Source of the DNA: Deltaproteobacteria bacterium
GTDB lineage: Bacteria > Desulfobacterota > DSM-4660 > Desulfatiglandales > B25-G16
Assembly (NCBI GenBank): GCA_020348625.1
Contig: CP070752.1
Span: 1,915,064-1,924,574, forward strand
DNA: 9,511 nt
Direction of reading: 5' to 3'
The position numbers and the translations under genes were made by a program. Positions 6,911 through 9,511 of this stretch are shown here, piece after piece. The notes under the pieces were generated by a model that was given only the letters and a program-made list of their open reading frames with translations, did no database searches and was not told where the DNA came from. Numbering within the stretch: position 1 is the first letter of the stretch; each line of letters opens with the position of its first letter.

Positions 6911-7216
6911 TTATGCCCTCTCCTTCAGTTGCTTCAGGATGAGATGCTTCATCTTGCCCATGAGCGGATCTCCTTCCACGTACCTGAACCGGGCATTCAG
7001 TTTGTTAATCTGCAGGCTGAGGCTTTCTTCATCATCAGCGGTACCGGGCGGGTTTCCATCTACCGTGATTTGGTCTACGCCCATCTCGGAAAGTCGGGCA
7101 ATTATGTCAGCGGTCAGCACGGCCCCGACACCGTAAAGAATAATGCCCCTCTTATTGGTTACCGGCCTAGCGAGTTTCATCCCCGCCCTTGCACGCTCGA
7201 GGGTTACATCCTTCAT
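6911..7216 (-). CDS. Small protein resembling the N-terminal module of HD-GYP/HDOD partner proteins
   Basis: A 101-residue soluble protein with no membrane segment. Residues about 5-53 show the pattern GMKLARPVTNKRGIILYGVG followed by LTADIIARLSEMGVDQITVDG. It resembles the small beta-rich module that precedes many HD-GYP domains (setting element for AGM.L..PV...G..L...G..LT...I..L...G). The remainder is a charged helical tail (QINKLNARFRYV, MGKMKHLILKQLKERA). It is the first gene of the signalling operon, immediately upstream of the HDOD gene, so it looks like the accessory module of HD-type signalling supplied as a separate polypeptide. The ATG at 7216 has a purine-rich AAAAAGAG stretch but no strong ribosome site. 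Function unknown. Confidence 0.8.
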   Translation of the reverse strand: MKDVTLERARAGMKLARPVTNKRGIILYGVGAVLTADIIARLSEMGVDQITVDGNPPGTADDEESLSLQINKLNARFRYVEGDPLMGKMKHLILKQLKERA

Positions 7217-7302
7217 GCTCTTTTTCTTTGCTATTTTATTAAAAAGTGAAAACTGGGTTCAGAGACATGGGACGACCGAACTGGACTCCCGCAACAATCA
7301 GT

Positions 7303-7332
7303 TCATTACCACAGGTGTCTCAATTCTGTCAA
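7303..7332 (-). promoter_or_regulatory. Candidate promoter of the signalling operon
   Basis: In the 183-bp gap upstream of the small gene, the minus strand holds a perfect TTGACA (7332-7327) followed after 18 nt by TAATGA (7308-7303). The -10 match is imperfect and the spacer is one base long. Transcription would start near 7296, with an 80-nt leader, and could run through lysR. No other regulatory pattern was seen in this gap, and no clear terminator for the upstream hydrolase gene. Confidence 0.4.
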
Positions 7333-7399
7333 AAAGTATCCGCTGGGCTAATCACGCGGTCGCTGTATGTTCCAAAGGACTCCTCTCTGGATTTCGTTC

Positions 7400-8167
7400 C
7401 TAGAATGCGTTCTTTCGTTTGCGGAGCTCGGTGAAAACCTCAACTGCGCTTGCACGGGGCATGCCGATGGCGGCCCCCATTTCGGGACTAACAGCCCTGA
7501 GAAAGGGATTGGTCAACCGCTCTTCCCCTACGGTAGACGGTACCGTGGGTCGGCCTGCTTTCCTGATTTCCCTGATATCCGAGAGCCTCTGCCTGACGGT
7601 CAGGTTGTCGGGCTCAATAGTCAGTGCAAATTCGAAATTCTCGATTACGTATTCATGGCCGGGATATACCAGGGTGTCAGGTGGCAGGGCAGCCAATTTC
7701 AAAAGGGACTCCCACATGAGCTCCGGATTCCCCTCATAAAGGCGGCCGCACCCGCCAATAAACAAAGTGTCTCCGGTCCACACAGCGCCGGGCTTATCAT
7801 CCAGGCAGGGCGGCATATAGTAGCAGACATCTGACCTCGTGTGGCCGGGTGTTGCTATGACCTTCACGGTAGAGGAACCGAACGTTATACTATCGCCATC
7901 CGCGACAGCTCGATCGAGTCCGGGCACCCGGGTATCGTCCGGCCCGATGACCTGGCAACCCGTCTCCTGCTTTAGTTCTTCGTTACCGCCCACGTGGTCA
8001 TGGTGGTAGTGGGTATTGAGGATCGTGGTGAGCTTTAGTCCCCTATCCTCTAAGATCCGCAGAATCGGAAAGGCTTCTCCCGGATCGACAACTGCGGCTT
8101 CGGAGCCATAAACCAGAAGATAAGCGTAGTTATCGAATAGTACGGGCGCAACGATCACCGTTACCAT
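7400..8167 (-). CDS. gloB: Hydroxyacylglutathione hydrolase (glyoxalase II)-like metallo-beta-lactamase-fold hydrolase
   Basis: A 255-residue protein of the usual glyoxalase II length. The metal-binding motif THYHHDHVGG is at residues 52-61 (HxHxDH), followed by ATPGHT, the bridging Asp in WTGDTLFIGGCGR, and the His in YPGHEY; together these give a complete dinuclear metal site. The C-terminal glyoxalase II feature TNPFLR and a terminal Lys/Arg patch (RKRKN) are also present. Glyoxalase II hydrolyses S-lactoylglutathione to lactate in methylglyoxal detoxification. In an organism that may lack glutathione, a related thioester is possible. The ATG at 8167 has GGAGAG upstream. It follows the oxidoreductase remnant after 85 nt and precedes the signalling operon; no functional link to the selenium genes is evident. 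Confidence 0.93.
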   Translation of the reverse strand: MVTVIVAPVLFDNYAYLLVYGSEAAVVDPGEAFPILRILEDRGLKLTTILNTHYHHDHVGGNEELKQETGCQVIGPDDTRVPGLDRAVADGDSITFGSSTVKVIATPGHTRSDVCYYMPPCLDDKPGAVWTGDTLFIGGCGRLYEGNPELMWESLLKLAALPPDTLVYPGHEYVIENFEFALTIEPDNLTVRQRLSDIREIRKAGRPTVPSTVGEERLTNPFLRAVSPEMGAAIGMPRASAVEVFTELRKRKNAF

Positions 8168-8252
8168 GGCTACTCTCTCCGGACGTTATTAAAACTCATT
8201 TCACTTTCGTCACTGTAACTGCGAATCTCCACCCCCGGCGTTTCCTGCACCT

Positions 8253-9077
8253 TTACCCCGTGAGACCAATCTCATTTTGGAGTTCTACAAGGGCATCTTT
8301 GATGCCTTCTTCAAAGGAGGGGTGGAAAAAAGGCATGTCGAGCATCTCATTCACGGTAAGCCCTTGCTGTGCACACCATGCCAACAGGTGACCCATGTGT
8401 TCAACTCTGGGGCCAATCAGTTCGCCGCCGAGCAACGTGCCTGCAGTATCTGCATAGAGATGGCCGAGGCCACGGTTGACGTTCAGAATTCTGCTTCGAT
8501 CCTGAATCTCGTAGTCAATGGTGCCGACAAACGCAGGCCCCCGTTCTCCGAAGTCCTTGAAGCGTTTGCCAAAGATGGCTATTTGCGGGTCGGTGTATAC
8601 GACCGCAAGAGGTGTTTTACGCTTAAAGGAGGTAACGTCGGGATAACGAGCGGCATTCGTGCCGGCAATTTTGCCTTCTACTTGGGCATGATCATCAATG
8701 CACACAGTGTGGGGGTCAAGAAACCGGGCAGAACCAATGAGCTTCTCTCTTTCCGGGATAACCTCAATGTTTCTAAGAACTCCGGCCACGAATTCATCGC
8801 GCATCTGCTGCACGCGTTTCATGACCATTTCTCCGTGAATTGCCACATCACCCATCAGTTCAAAGCCGAGCTCTTGCGCCTGATAACAGTGATGATATGC
8901 GTCGGCGGCCGAGATCAGGAGTTTGGAGGGCATACAGCCTACCCGCGCACAGGTGGTGCCCAAAGGCCCTTTGTCAACAATGACAGCTGATGCATTTGCT
9001 TTTTTTGTCGCTCGATAGGCGTTTAGGCCGGCGGTTGCCATACCAAGGATGACAACATCAACCTTTCGCTTGTCCAT
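8253..9077 (-). pseudogene. Dihydrolipoamide dehydrogenase-like oxidoreductase with large in-frame internal deletion
   Basis: This open frame of 274 residues joins the two ends of a class-I pyridine nucleotide-disulfide oxidoreductase that normally has about 460. Residues 1-134 are the N-terminal FAD half: a Rossmann start VVILGMATAG (middle Gly of GxGxxG is Ala14), E/D-ending strand VIVDKG, and the redox disulfide TTCARVGCMPSK (C43, C48). At about residue 135 (near 8675) the sequence jumps to EGKIAGTNAARYPD, which normally follows the second FAD motif. From there runs the dimerisation domain ending HPSFEEGIKDAL with the active-site His/Glu pair. The FAD ATGS motif, the whole NAD-binding domain and the GRRPN..D segment are absent, about 185 residues. 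The frame is intact and the ribosome site GAGG is 9 nt before the ATG at 9077. The protein can hardly bind NAD or complete its FAD site, so it is called a decayed gene; a real shortened protein or assembly collapse is possible. Confidence 0.75.
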
Positions 9078-9199
9078 AATATCAATCCTCGTATGGTGCA
9101 GCCTAGGGTTTGTTAGAGGTTCAATCCTGCTCGTCTAAGAGATGGGCCGGGATTTGCCAAACGGTTTTCAGCTGCTGCAATCTCTTAAGATCCTTATTC
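9078..9199. other. Intergenic region upstream of the oxidoreductase remnant, no gene seen
   Basis: Beyond the ribosome site of the downstream gene, no convincing promoter, RNA gene or coding region is visible here. An open frame on the plus strand (9110-9358) crosses into the palindromic element but has no ribosome site or recognisable protein. Confidence 0.5.
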
Positions 9200-9511
9200 G
9201 ATTATTGCCTTAGCTCCGTAACTACGCTGTGTCGAGGGATATGGATGTCTTTTTTTGACACCGAAGAAGCCCATGCTGTTATGCTCGCTTATGCTTCAGA
9301 TAGAGGCGGGCGTGCTGCCTTAAAGCCGACTCCCACTTCTTTAAATCTAAAGAGCTAAGGTGGGAGCAGGCGCCCGCCTGGATCATCGGGAAAGAGCAGG
9401 CTCAAAGCGCCTTCCTAGTTCGGTGCAAAAAAAGACATCCATATCCCTCGATAGCAGCAAATCAAGCAGAATAAATGCGCATCACTGTTTTGCGGAGTTA
9501 AAGCAATAATC
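9200..9511. repeat. Outer inverted repeat flanking the foldback element, running to the window edge
   Basis: Outside the element, 9200-9218 (beginning GATTATTGC and ending CTCCG) matches the reverse complement of 9493-9511 at 17 of 19 positions. The palindrome therefore spans at least 312 bp, with an uneven interruption (13 nt on the left, 41 nt on the right) between the outer and inner arms. It may continue past the end of the window. Confidence 0.6.
9232..9451. mobile_element. MITE-like foldback element with 33-34 bp terminal inverted repeats
   Basis: The ends 9232-9265 and 9419-9451 are inverted copies of each other. They match at every position except one inserted A in the left arm, and each has a run of seven T (or A). 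The interior is also self-complementary: AGGCGGGCG (9304-9312) pairs with CGCCCGCCT (9371-9379), CTCCCAC (9330-9336) with GTGGGAG (9360-9366), and CTTTA (9339-9343) with TAAAG (9348-9352). Shorter matches are GAAG/CTTC (9266-9269 with 9411-9414) and TGCTC/GAGCA (9282-9286 with 9394-9398). The 220 bp can therefore fold into one long hairpin. No transposase is encoded and no clear target duplication is seen. A non-autonomous transposon derivative is the best reading; a structured RNA is the alternative. Confidence 0.6.

Noticed and set aside
7217..7399. tRNA or small RNA gene in the gap upstream of the signalling operon
   Set aside because: No cloverleaf arms or strong hairpin could be found; only a promoter-like pair of hexamers.
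9110..9358. Plus-strand open frame of 82 codons across the palindrome
   Set aside because: No ribosome site, no recognisable protein, and its C-terminal half is dictated by the self-complementary repeat.
9232..9451. Reading the palindrome as a simple intrinsic terminator or CRISPR repeat
   Set aside because: It is far too long and nested for a terminator and has no repeat-spacer periodicity.

Overview
The window carries ten protein-coding genes, all on the minus strand, so transcription runs from high to low coordinates. Family content suggests an anaerobic, selenium-using bacterium of the deltaproteobacterial (Desulfobacterota) type. That placement is inferred from gene content and moderate GC only; there is no rRNA or tRNA gene here to test it.

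Reading in the direction of transcription: (1) 9200-9511 is an imperfect, nested palindrome. Its core, 9232-9451, looks like a MITE or foldback element with 33-34 bp inverted ends. (2) 8253-9077 is a pyridine nucleotide-disulfide oxidoreductase gene with a large in-frame internal deletion. (3) 7400-8167 is a glyoxalase II-like metallo-hydrolase. (4) 5095-7216 is a tight three-gene signalling operon: a small protein, an HDOD protein, and a degenerate receiver fused to a GGDDF-type GGDEF domain. (5) 4156-5055 is a LysR-family regulator of the type found with selenium genes. (6) 6-3899 is a selenium operon: a YedE-like membrane protein, a TusA-like protein, a DUF3343 (putative Se/S carrier) protein, a YjeF-C/NAD(P)HX-dehydratase-like kinase-fold protein, and selD.

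The selenium genes are packed with short gaps or overlaps. YedE is the likely selenium-compound transporter. The TusA-like and DUF3343 proteins are plausible carriers of reduced selenium inside the cell. SelD makes selenophosphate. The selD reading frame is interrupted by one in-frame TGA exactly at the catalytic Cys/Sec position (codon 18), followed by a small SECIS-like hairpin. SelD is therefore itself very probably a selenoprotein, and the gene starts at 1055, not at the internal ATG at 926.

Between lysR and yedE lie three T-N11-A dyads whose centres are 20-22 bp apart. They overlap a sigma70-like promoter and are good candidate operators for the neighbouring LysR protein. The most rewarding points are the Sec-SelD with its SECIS, the phased operator array, the unexplained role of the NnrD-like and DUF3343 proteins in selenium handling, the pseudo-receiver GGDDF protein next to the regulator, the gutted oxidoreductase, and the palindromic element.
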